Counted from the stretch's first letter, positions 1 to 6,700 are shown. The stretch: 7,591 nt of DNA from Planctomycetota bacterium (GCA_021807585.1 JAKBCQ010000098.1:1-7591), one strand, 5' to 3'. Translations and numbers: made by a program. Notes: generated by a model not told the origin, from the sequence alone.

Positions 1-679
1 CCGAAAGATCGCGCATCCCGTCGAGAGTCGCAATCGAAACGTGCTTAAGCCCATCATAAACAATGTGTTCATATATCTCGTCGCTAATCGCGACGACGTT
101 CCATTTTCGGCAAAGACTCGCGACGAATTCGAGTTCCTCGCGCGAGAAGACCGTCCCCGTGGGATTGTTGGGATTGCACAGAACGATCGCCTTGGTTTTC
201 TCGTTAAACGCCGCGGCGAGTTCATCGGGATCGAACGTCCACGCGGGAGGGCGGATCGTGACAAACCTTGGGGTCGCGCCCGCGAGGACGCAATCGGGCC
301 AGTAATTTTCGTAAAACGGTTGAGTGAGAATCACCTCGTCGCCCGGGTTGATGATCGACATCAACGTGACGAGCATCGCCTCGGTCGCTCCGCACGTGAC
401 GGTGATTTCGGTTTCGGGGTCGACGTTCATTCCGAGATGCCAGGCTGCGTGCTCGGCGACGGACTCTCGAAGGCGTTGAGAGCCCCACGTGACCGCGTAT
501 TGATTGATATCCGCTTCGATCGCGGCGCACGCGGCCCGCTTCACTTCGTTTGGAGCGGAAAAATCGGGCATGCCTTGGGCAAGGTTGATCGCGCCGTATT
601 TCTTGGCCTCGACCGACATGCCCCGGATCACGCTTTCGGTGAACCGTTCGACTTTGTGCGATAAGAGCGGGAGACGCAT
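1..679 (-). CDS. Class I PLP-dependent aminotransferase, kynurenine/methionine-aminotransferase-like (3' end cut by window edge)
   Basis: This is a cytosolic amino-acid transaminase moving an amino group between an amino acid and a 2-oxo acid through PLP. Translating the minus strand from the ATG at 679 gives 226 codons open to the window edge. Visible fold-type I landmarks are the N-terminal INLAQGMPDF (res. 31-40), the phosphate-binding TCGATEA (95-101), an aromatic PFYENY (121-126; Tyr123 is placed to stack on the cofactor), CNPNNPTG (168-175) and SDEIYEHIVYDG (199-210), whose Asp200 should pair with the pyridine nitrogen. The end, KHVSIATLDGM, matches the kynurenine/glutamine-K/methionine aminotransferase branch from family knowledge. 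The Schiff-base lysine and C-terminal Arg lie beyond the edge; full members are about 380-400 residues. A weak GGAAAG lies 9 nt before the ATG. The gene is divergent from the surface-protein gene, with 1.24 kb between. Substrate cannot be fixed from this part. Confidence 0.93.
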   Translation of the reverse strand, partial: MRLPLLSHKVERFTESVIRGMSVEAKKYGAINLAQGMPDFSAPNEVKRAACAAIEADINQYAVTWGSQRLRESVAEHAAWHLGMNVDPETEITVTCGATEAMLVTLMSIINPGDEVILTQPFYENYWPDCVLAGATPRFVTIRPPAWTFDPDELAAAFNEKTKAIVLCNPNNPTGTVFSREELEFVASLCRKWNVVAISDEIYEHIVYDGLKHVSIATLDGMRDLS

Positions 680-748
680 AGAGAATCGCTTTCCAGGATC
701 GATATTCACTCGGGACCGGAACACCGGCGCGGAATTTGGAAATGACGT

Positions 749-777
749 ATTCTGGCGCGATCGAACGGTTTTAGCAA
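749..777 (-). promoter_or_regulatory. Candidate promoter for the aminotransferase gene
   Basis: Read on the minus strand, TTGCTA (772-777, 4/6 match to TTGACA) and CAGAAT (749-754, 4/6 match to TATAAT) are separated by exactly 17 nt. The implied transcript would have a 5' leader of roughly 60 nt before the ATG at 679. Both boxes are imperfect and planctomycete promoter consensus is poorly defined, so this is only a plausible site. Confidence 0.3.
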
Positions 778-904
778 ATTCCACACAGAGCGATCTTGGC
801 GATCGACCCGATGAGAATGCGATCGTTATCAAGAATCGCGGCGTTAGAATCACCGAGTTGGTTGTCTGTGTTTGACGTAACGGATTGCGGAACAAGATTG
901 TTGA

Positions 905-1050
905 GAAAAAGCACTGAGCGAAGCCGATCGGAATTGGGGCTGTTTGCGTCGGTTGTGATACCAGGATCGGATCGATGCGCAAATCGCGTGATGAAAAACC
1001 CCCGAGCGAAGCCAAACGGCATTTGGGCTGTTTGCGGCATTTGTAATCCT
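905..1050. repeat. Diverged direct repeat, two copies with an 88-bp period
   Basis: Positions 905-962 and 993-1050 align without gaps at an offset of 88, with 45 of 58 bases identical by hand count. The best-kept parts are a 10-base block GAGCGAAGCC (916-925 and 1004-1013) and a 12-base block GGGCTGTTTGCG (937-948 and 1025-1036). The period is not a multiple of three, so it is not a protein repeat read in one frame. The two copies are separated by 30 bp of unrelated sequence. There are too few copies and too much divergence for a CRISPR array. This may be part of a dispersed intergenic repeat family, which the window alone cannot show. Confidence 0.65.
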
Positions 1051-1119
1051 GAGAGGCGATCGACGCCTGATCCGCGCGAGCGAAATCGCGAATCGAACCC
1101 GACGTGGCGAAGTTCGACC

Positions 1120-1239
1120 GTGTGGATTCGATTTGCCGATGAAGCCGCGGGACACGCGGGAGAGTGCATGGGAACCGGTTGGGTGTGGATTCGACGCTTC
1201 GCGGTAGCGACGATCGCCGCGGGGTTTTGTGGATTCGCA
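1120..1239 (+). repeat. Three short copies of a TGTGGATTCG word
   Basis: GTGTGGATTCGA occurs at 1120-1131 and again at 1183-1194, and a close relative, TTGTGGATTCGC, lies at 1228-1239. Spacings are 63 and 45 bp, both multiples of three, so the plus frame would repeat the residues VWIR. No credible gene covers them. They could be binding sites, remnants of a repeat, or composition-driven coincidence in GATTCG-rich DNA. Confidence 0.4.
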
Positions 1240-1330
1240 TCGTTTGAGCAAGCCGGGTAAAAGATCGATTGTTGCGGGGTGCTTTTGAAGCGATTTTGGT
1301 ACGCGACGTTTTAGATTTCGAATCGATTTT

Positions 1331-1345
1331 CTCTCTCTCTATAAT
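1331..1345 (+). promoter_or_regulatory. Candidate -10 box (TATAAT) after a CT run
   Basis: A perfect TATAAT (1340-1345) directly follows (CT)5 (1331-1340), in AT-rich DNA unlike the surroundings. The hexamer 17 nt upstream, TTCGAA (1317-1322), is a poor -35. If used, it would give the surface-protein gene a leader of about 570 nt, or drive a separate non-coding transcript through the G/T-rich stretch that follows. No better promoter was found nearer the gene start. Confidence 0.3.
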
Positions 1346-1903
1346 ATACGCCAAGTGTGACAGTTTATTCAGAGAATTTTGGAATTTTTTGGGATTTGTG
1401 ATTTCTTCTTTTGCGAGATTAAAATGAGGCGATTTAACGGTGATTGAGATGATTGGGCTGATGTTGTGGGATGCGGATATTGGGCGAAACGCGACCTTTT
1501 TGATGCTTTTGAATGATCGCATCGGTTTTGAGATCGTTTCGCGCCCGAGAGCGCGATTTTAATCCCCGAGGGTGCACGGTGTTAAGAACAAGAATCGATT
1601 ATTTACATGTTTTTATCGATGGATTTGCGTTGAGCGATGCGAGGAGCGATGACCGTCAGGAACCGGAAAACCAGGCCGAGCGGCGATTTCAGTACTTGGG
1701 ACAATCGGCGCAATCGTCATCGGCGGAGCGATCGGACGATTCTCTCCAGGCGGTCGGTTACGAACGATTTCGACGGAAGCGCGCCGGTTGGGCCGCGCAA
1801 AGCAGGCGTGTCGCGCCGATAAACCATCCAACGCCGACGAGCGACGGATCGCTTATCGACGAGTGTCGGAAAGATCGTGGATCGATCGAGCGGCGAACGA
1901 TCG

Positions 1904-1910
1904 AGGAGGT
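1904..1910 (+). promoter_or_regulatory. Strong Shine-Dalgarno site that sets the surface-protein start
   Basis: AGGAGGT lies 6 nt before the ATG at 1917. It is the best ribosome site in the window. It decides against the longer in-frame start at 1788, which has no such site and would add 43 Arg-rich residues read from intergenic sequence. Confidence 0.85.
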
Positions 1911-1916
1911 CGAGCG

Positions 1917-2879
1917 ATGCGATGGAATCGACGGCGAAGCGAGCGGGCGTTTCGGCCCGCGGTCGAAGGCGAGATGGAAACGCGGATGTTGCCGTCGGGT
2001 TTCGCGGGGAATCTCGCCGGACATGCCGGGAATATCGCCCCCCGAGAGTTCTTCGTTCATCGGGCGCCGACACACGTTCCCTTCGGCCCGCGCGTCGGCA
2101 TCCAATCGTTCTTTGGCGGCCAGGGGTCGCGGGTCGCGGTCGGCAACGGCGAGGTGTTTAATATCAGTGTTTACAATGTTGCGAATCCGTTGATCGCGGG
2201 AGGACAAATTCACGCGTTTCCGATGTCGGGGGGGCGCGTCGGGCTGATCGTCGCGGGAACCACGCAGCAATCGGCCTTATCGATCGACCCCGTGGCGTTT
2301 CCATTGCGTAAGGGAACTGCGCATCAATTCGCGTACCGCGTCGACAATCAATCCCAAACGCTCAACATTGGTGAAATCATCGTTAAAAGTGGGAGTATTT
2401 ATCAGATCCTCGGCTATCACACCGCGGATTTATCGGGTCCGATCATCGTCAACGGGTTTGGAACGGTCGACCGGATCGCGCTCGATACGATCTTACCCGG
2501 AGGATCGATCGACGTCGGCGGGACGCTGAACACCCTTGACGTCGTGCACAACGCGAACTTCGACGGCGGCACGGGGTTGTTTGTCGGTCGCGATCTCAAT
2601 TGGATGGACATCGGCCAAGATCTCAATTTCGCCGGCGGATCGAGCATGTACATCGCTCGCGATTTGGGCCTGGTGGCGCAGGGCTCCAAGGGGACCGATA
2701 CGGGAGGTCAAGGCGCGCTGGTTCATGGTAATGTGAACATCGCCCCCGGCAGTTCGATGAACTTCGGCCGCTTTATCGACGCTCCATTCACGATCTACGG
2801 GTCGCTCAACGGCTACTCGCGTGTGAATCCGACCGCAGCGTTGGGGAAGATCATCGCCTACGGCGGCGGAACTCCCTGA
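1917..2879 (+). CDS. Probable planctomycete surface/exported protein with LEPR-XLL-like N-terminus and Gly-rich beta-helix-like repeats
   Basis: The 320-residue product has no recognised enzyme motif. Its N-terminus is Arg-rich (MRWNRRRSERAFRP) and runs into VEGEMETRMLPSG (res. 16-28), which I read as a variant of the LEPR-XLL segment found at the start of many planctomycete surface proteins; no ordinary hydrophobic signal peptide follows. Residues about 75-175 look like beta-sandwich strands. Residues about 195-300 are irregular repeats of 18-23 residues built on Gly-Gly, a hydrophobic pair and an (I/V)(G/A)(R/Q)DL core: VGRDLN at 223-228, IGQDLN at 232-237 and IARDLG at 246-251. This suggests stacked rungs of a right-handed beta-helix and a structural or adhesive role at the cell surface. 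It is convergent with the ABC ATPase gene and stands alone. The coding call is firm; the family and location are inferred. Confidence 0.8.
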   Translation: MRWNRRRSERAFRPAVEGEMETRMLPSGFAGNLAGHAGNIAPREFFVHRAPTHVPFGPRVGIQSFFGGQGSRVAVGNGEVFNISVYNVANPLIAGGQIHAFPMSGGRVGLIVAGTTQQSALSIDPVAFPLRKGTAHQFAYRVDNQSQTLNIGEIIVKSGSIYQILGYHTADLSGPIIVNGFGTVDRIALDTILPGGSIDVGGTLNTLDVVHNANFDGGTGLFVGRDLNWMDIGQDLNFAGGSSMYIARDLGLVAQGSKGTDTGGQGALVHGNVNIAPGSSMNFGRFIDAPFTIYGSLNGYSRVNPTAALGKIIAYGGGTP

Positions 2880-2893
2880 TCGCGAATCGAGGC

Positions 2894-2928
2894 GAATCAC
2901 GAGCCGATCGGTCGTCAGCTCGTGATTC
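2894..2928. terminator. Hairpin between convergent genes, likely bidirectional transcription end
   Basis: GAATCACGAGC (2894-2904) and GCTCGTGATTC (2918-2928) form a perfect 11-bp stem with a 13-nt loop. It starts 15 nt after the stop of the surface-protein gene, and its right arm lies in the last codons of the oppositely oriented ABC ATPase gene. There is no clear T run on either side, so it is not a textbook intrinsic terminator. Its position between two converging 3' ends still makes termination or 3'-end protection for both transcripts the natural reading. Confidence 0.6.
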
Positions 2929-3901
2929 CCTTTGTTAAGTGCATGAATGCGGTTTCGAGATTGATCTCGTCTTCTTTGAAGAGGGTGAGCTCGAAGCCGT
3001 TTTCGATGAGGGTTCGCGCCAGGAACGTATACTGGATGACGTTTTCGCCGAGGCGAACGATCAGGACGCCGTTTTTATCTTCGACCGACGCGACATCGGC
3101 GATCGCTTCGAGGAGCGTCGCGGCCTCGTTCATTCGCGACGCGACGGCGATGTTGAGAACGATATCGGCGCGCACCTGTTTCATCACGTCGACGACCGCT
3201 CCGTTGACGAGCAACACCCCCTGCTCGATGATGCCGATCTTGTTACAGATATCGGCGAGTTCGGGAAGGATGTGGCTTGAAACGAGGATCGTTTTCCCCA
3301 TTGCGCGGAGCTCTTTGAGGAGCCCTCGAATCTCGATCCGGGCGCGCGGGTCGAGCCCCGACGCGGGCTCGTCGAGGAGCAACACCTGGGGATTGTGCAA
3401 GAGCACGCGAGCGAGCCCGAGGCGTTGAGTCATCCCCCGCGAAAGGCTCGTCACCAATGCGTCTCGCTTGTAGGTTAAATCAACAAGTTCAAGCACCTCT
3501 TCGCAAATTTTCTTCCTCGCCGGACCCTTGATGCGATACGCGGCGGCGAAGAATTCTAGATATTCGATCACTTTCATGTCGTCATAGACGCCGAAGAAAT
3601 CGGGCATGTAGCCGATCGCGCGACGGATATCTTTGGCGCCGGTGTAGATCGATTGGCCGCAGACGTACGCCTCGCCCCATGTCGGGTTAAGGAGGGTGGC
3701 GAGGATGCGCATCGTCGTCGTCTTGCCGGCGCCGTTGGGGCCGATGAATCCGTAAACGTCTCCTTTATGGAGCGTGAGGTTGAGGCGATTGAGCGCGTAA
3801 AGCTCGCCGTACATCTTGGTGAGATCTTGCGTTTCGATCATCGGACCGTCGGTCGGAACCGGATCGACCGCGACGGGCGCCTCGGCGGGCGTTGTGCTCA
3901 T
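2915..3901 (-). CDS. ABC-2-type transporter ATP-binding protein
   Basis: This 328-residue protein is the cytoplasmic ATPase of an ABC system, hydrolysing ATP to drive a membrane partner. The NBD occupies about residues 21-235: Walker A GPNGAGKT (54-61), signature LSRGM (153-157), Walker B VLLLDEP (173-179), D-loop SGLDP (181-185) and H-loop His210. The Q-loop position reads MPDFFGVYDD, with Asp101 where Gln is usual, and the signature has Arg for the second Gly; I recall both from a known ABC-2 subgroup, so they need not mean inactivity. A C-terminal domain of about 90 residues follows, as in many GldA/CcmA-like ATPases. The first 20 residues are Ala/Pro-rich; Met21 is an alternative start but has no better ribosome site. 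It lies 74 bp downstream of the 774-residue membrane protein, probably co-transcribed. No permease is present in the window. Confidence 0.95.
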   Translation of the reverse strand: MSTTPAEAPVAVDPVPTDGPMIETQDLTKMYGELYALNRLNLTLHKGDVYGFIGPNGAGKTTTMRILATLLNPTWGEAYVCGQSIYTGAKDIRRAIGYMPDFFGVYDDMKVIEYLEFFAAAYRIKGPARKKICEEVLELVDLTYKRDALVTSLSRGMTQRLGLARVLLHNPQVLLLDEPASGLDPRARIEIRGLLKELRAMGKTILVSSHILPELADICNKIGIIEQGVLLVNGAVVDVMKQVRADIVLNIAVASRMNEAATLLEAIADVASVEDKNGVLIVRLGENVIQYTFLARTLIENGFELTLFKEDEINLETAFMHLTKGITS

Positions 3902-3975
3902 ATGCGGTTCTCGCTTTTCCTTGAAGAAATCAATCGATCGAAATCATCTCAATACCTAATTAATGCATGCGTATG

Positions 3976-6300
3976 TCAGTTAGGCTCGACCGCGGGGGGA
4001 TTCATCGGCACGACGACGCGAATCACGGTCGCCTGATCGATCTTGGGGATCGGTTTCCCTTTGCCGAGCATGACGACCGACGCGGGCCCTTCGATCTCGG
4101 CGAAGACGATCGCGCCGTCGAGCGCGAGCCGACTTGAGAGATCGAGTTCGCGGAACACGTGATTTTCGAGCACCGCGACTTCCGATCCCGCGGTCGAATA
4201 AAACATCATGGCGCGCAAGAGCCGAGCCGCGTCGGTCGCGGGATGAGCCGATTTCTCGACGCCGTTTCCGTTATTGATATTTCGGTTCGCGAGCGCGTCT
4301 TGCACGTAACCCGCGAGCGAACGATTCTTGGCGGTTTCGACGACGGCGACTTTTCCGGGAGCGATCGCCCCCAGTTCATAAACTTGCTTGCCGTAAGCGA
4401 GATGAACGTCTTTAAGCGTAACAGGTAAGAGGTTTTTGATCGTCCCCAGAACGCGTTCGCCGCTCGCGGACTCGATCGACGCTTCGACGATCGCCTCTCC
4501 CCGACCGCGCCAACTCGCCTGAAAGCTCCGCGTGCTCCAGATCGGCACGCGAGCGCCGACGATCCTCTCAGCCTCTCCCACGGGTTCATACGCATACCCC
4601 GACGACGAAAGCCCCAACCGATTGGGATTGTTCATCCCGCCGTAGCCCGATTCGGGAATGCCGAACCAGGTGACAAGCGTCTCCATACCCGAAGCGCTCG
4701 GCGCGGGATCCTCGTTCGAGGCGGGAACGTCGGCTTTGGGATCGCGATGCAACGACAAAGGCTCGATACCGATCGCGTAATCGTCGTTCCGCGGGCTGAA
4801 AACCGTGAACCAGCTCGTCCCGCGCATCAGGCCGCTCGTTTGATCGATATCTACCGCGTCAACCTTGTTCACGCGTAGATCGGTCCCCTTGATCGAATAC
4901 GCCGCGATATACGCGATCGCGCTTACGCTTAAAACAATGATCGGAAACGTGATCCAGGTGAATTCCATGCGCTTAACAACCTTACGCAGGAACAAGTAAT
5001 CACCCGGTCCGATCAAAAGGATGTAAAGGAAAATGAAAAACGCGACCCACGCGAACGGTACGAGTTTGACCGCGGGGAAGGATTCCAGACCGCCGCGAAG
5101 CGACGTCGAGAGATCGGTGACGTTCGAGTAAGATATTCGCCGCGCAGGCCCTCCCATCGCCGCCGTGTAAGCGTAATTGGACGTTTCGCCGGTCGATCCC
5201 TTGAGGTCGATCGTCTTGAGCCAGAACAGATTCCGATCTTCCCACGTCGAGAACGGCTTGAGGTTGACGTCGATCGCGACGACCGTGACGCGGCCGAAAC
5301 CGTAAGGACCACGCACGACGAGCGGGGTCGTGGGATCGGCGTCGAGCGTCTTGCCGCCTCGTCCCGCAACGAGCACGAGCTTCGTAACCGAAACCCGCGG
5401 ACCTCCCGGAGGCTGAATCGGCTTCTTCGACGCCGCGTACGTTTCGAGCGCGTCGAGATCGTTGAGCTGAATCGTCCCCTCGGGAACCGCGGGAAGAATC
5501 GAAGCGAACGGCCCGTCCTTCACCGCCCGCCAGTTGCTCCCGACCGCGACGACGAGATGACCGCCGTTTTTCACCCAATCGATCAACGCCTTTTCGCGTC
5601 CCGATCCAAGCGCTGCGATCACGTCTTTATCACTTGTATCAATGACGACCGCCTGCGCCGATTCATATCCATACCAACGATTCGGTAACGGATCGATCGG
5701 ATTGATCTTGATCGGCAGGAGCAACCGTCCCTGCGTCGCGGGGGCGCCGTTCGCCAGGGCGGCGTCGGCTCGAAACCCCGGAAGCTCGGCGATCCGTTCG
5801 ACTCCTTGCGGATTGCCGAACGTCAACACGAGGATCTCAAACGGATCGAGCGGAGTCGTCGACGTCATCGATTCTTCATTGAAATTCAATCGATATGAAC
5901 GCATGTTTTCGTCGATCGCCCGCGCCCTCCAGTTATCGGTGAGCGTCGATCCGCACCGGACGTACATCGACACGACCGCCGATCCTCCCGCGGGAACGTC
6001 GATCGCGCGGCGGACGAAAGTCGGTGTATCGTCGTCGTCGGGAACGCCCAGTTCGAGGAGACCCGAGAATCGTTCGGTTCCGGCTCGAAGCTGGAGCCAA
6101 ACCGGCGTCCAACGACCGACCTCGAATCGCCCGCCGAAGCCGACGCGAATGTTTTCGAGCTCGATTCGAGGAGGTGATCCCGCGGCGCGGGCGAGCTCGG
6201 CGGTCACGAACGGCGCGAGAATCACCGCGATCAGCGCGACGACGACGGATTTCGCGATCGATCGGTTCGATTGGAACATCATGGCGTTTCGGATCTTCAT
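3976..6300 (-). CDS. Exported two-TM protein with GATase-like domain, probable ABC-system partner (DUF4350/GldG-like style)
   Basis: The 774 residues begin with a signal sequence (hydrophobic 19-33, possible cut after ARA at 37-39). A beta-sandwich-like region (about 44-160) is followed by a Rossmann-like, GATase1-like region (about 215-365; ALIDWVKNGGHLVVAVG at 238-254 and GFGRVTVVAIDVN at 334-346). Two membrane helices lie at about 413-433 and 447-469. The short basic loop between them (RKVVKR) is expected to be cytoplasmic, placing both the N-terminal half and the 300-residue beta-rich C-terminal part outside the membrane. I recognise the architecture from planctomycete proteins next to ABC ATPases, but not a characterised gene; no catalytic triad is visible in the GATase-like part. 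An ATPase gene follows after 74 bp and a MazG-like gene precedes by 76 bp. Met7 is an alternative start; neither has a clear ribosome site. Confidence 0.85.
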   Translation of the reverse strand: MKIRNAMMFQSNRSIAKSVVVALIAVILAPFVTAELARAAGSPPRIELENIRVGFGGRFEVGRWTPVWLQLRAGTERFSGLLELGVPDDDDTPTFVRRAIDVPAGGSAVVSMYVRCGSTLTDNWRARAIDENMRSYRLNFNEESMTSTTPLDPFEILVLTFGNPQGVERIAELPGFRADAALANGAPATQGRLLLPIKINPIDPLPNRWYGYESAQAVVIDTSDKDVIAALGSGREKALIDWVKNGGHLVVAVGSNWRAVKDGPFASILPAVPEGTIQLNDLDALETYAASKKPIQPPGGPRVSVTKLVLVAGRGGKTLDADPTTPLVVRGPYGFGRVTVVAIDVNLKPFSTWEDRNLFWLKTIDLKGSTGETSNYAYTAAMGGPARRISYSNVTDLSTSLRGGLESFPAVKLVPFAWVAFFIFLYILLIGPGDYLFLRKVVKRMEFTWITFPIIVLSVSAIAYIAAYSIKGTDLRVNKVDAVDIDQTSGLMRGTSWFTVFSPRNDDYAIGIEPLSLHRDPKADVPASNEDPAPSASGMETLVTWFGIPESGYGGMNNPNRLGLSSSGYAYEPVGEAERIVGARVPIWSTRSFQASWRGRGEAIVEASIESASGERVLGTIKNLLPVTLKDVHLAYGKQVYELGAIAPGKVAVVETAKNRSLAGYVQDALANRNINNGNGVEKSAHPATDAARLLRAMMFYSTAGSEVAVLENHVFRELDLSSRLALDGAIVFAEIEGPASVVMLGKGKPIPKIDQATVIRVVVPMNPPAVEPN

Positions 6301-6376
6301 GAAAATCTTGATTGCTCAAAGATGACGACGCTGGAGACGACGAGCCGATCGGTTCCATTCGGTGGATCGACGTCGA

Positions 6377-6700
6377 TCACGGTTTCTCGCCGGGGTCGCA
6401 CACGCAAGGAGACGCTCCACACCCAGGACACGAGCCGCCGTATTTATCCCATATCGCTTGTTCGAGGTCGACCCCCCGAATATTGGCGAGAGTCGCCAGC
6501 CACGCGATTACGTCGGCCATTTCGAGCGCGAGCTCCTCATGAGTACCCGATCGCAGCGCCGTCGCAAGTTCGCCGAACTCTTCGGTCAGCCACAAGAACG
6601 TCGCGGCGTCTCCGCGAGCCAGATCGCGCTCGCCGTACATCGCGCCGATCCATGATTGAAGCTTGGAAAGCGTGATCCCTTCGATCGGTTTTTCACTCAT
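6377..6700 (-). CDS. MazG-like NTP pyrophosphohydrolase with C-terminal Cys knuckle
   Basis: This 107-residue alpha-helical protein fits the all-alpha NTP pyrophosphatase (MazG/dUTPase-like) superfamily, which hydrolyses NTPs to NMPs and pyrophosphate using Mg2+. The metal-binding signature is visible: EEFGE (Glu40, Glu41, Glu44) and EMAD (Glu60, Asp63), 15 residues apart as in the EExxE…ExxD pattern. It is a single-domain form, much shorter than the 260-residue E. coli MazG. The tail has CPGCGASPCVC (Cys91, 94, 99, 101), a probable zinc site seen in some short MazG-like proteins. The in-frame TTG at 6703 is three bases upstream; I chose the ATG at 6700. It is the first gene of a minus-strand run with the membrane protein (76-bp gap) and ABC ATPase, and is divergent from the Uma2 gene. 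Substrate is unknown; it could be a nucleotide-pool cleaner. Confidence 0.88.
   Translation of the reverse strand: MSEKPIEGITLSKLQSWIGAMYGERDLARGDAATFLWLTEEFGELATALRSGTHEELALEMADVIAWLATLANIRGVDLEQAIWDKYGGSCPGCGASPCVCDPGEKP

Larger units (their letters stand above)
680..1916. other. Gene-free divergent intergenic region (about 1.24 kb)
   Basis: No open frame here looks coding. The longest frames (796-1260 plus, 771-1169 and 850-1251 minus) have no good ribosome site, are rich in Arg/Ser, show no recognisable domain, and overlap each other on both strands. The region lies between two divergent genes, so it must hold both of their promoters, but it is far longer than needed for that. It contains a diverged direct repeat, a short recurring word, a TATAAT box and a G/T-rich low-GC stretch, each listed separately. 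A degraded gene, an unrecognised structured RNA or a long untranslated leader are all possible. I saw no tRNA or rRNA. Confidence 0.7.

Noticed and set aside
41..664. 207-codon plus-strand open frame over the aminotransferase
   Set aside because: It is the mirror of the real minus-strand gene, whose PLP-binding motifs are plain. The plus-strand product is Arg/Asp/Gly-rich with no domain.
905..1050. CRISPR array
   Set aside because: There are only two copies, they are 78% identical and about 58 bp long, with one 30-bp gap and no cas genes in the window.
1108..1125. tRNA T-loop-like AGTTCGACC
   Set aside because: The flanks do not pair as a T stem, and no acceptor or anticodon arms can be placed around it.
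796..1260. 154-codon plus-strand frame and two minus-strand frames of similar length over the same DNA
   Set aside because: They overlap on both strands, lack ribosome sites, and have Arg/Ser-rich low-similarity sequence. The 88-bp repeat changes frame within them.
1788..1916. 43-residue upstream extension of the surface protein
   Set aside because: The ATG at 1917 has AGGAGGT 6 nt before it and starts the Arg-rich/LEPR-XLL-like N-terminus. The extension reads intergenic DNA with no ribosome site.
1513..2193. 226-codon plus-strand frame leading into the surface-protein gene
   Set aside because: It overlaps the well-supported gene at 1917 in another frame, and its product is very rich in Arg and Ser with no fold features.
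3902..3975. Separate promoter for the ABC ATPase
   Set aside because: The gap is AT-rich, with a CTGACA on the minus strand, but no acceptable -10 lies at a proper distance. Co-transcription with the upstream gene is simpler.
5933..6358. Arg-rich 141-codon minus-strand frame, with similar ones at 4206-4595 and 5000-5578
   Set aside because: These are out-of-frame shadows within the 774-residue membrane-protein gene, which has a signal peptide and two clear TM helices in its own frame.
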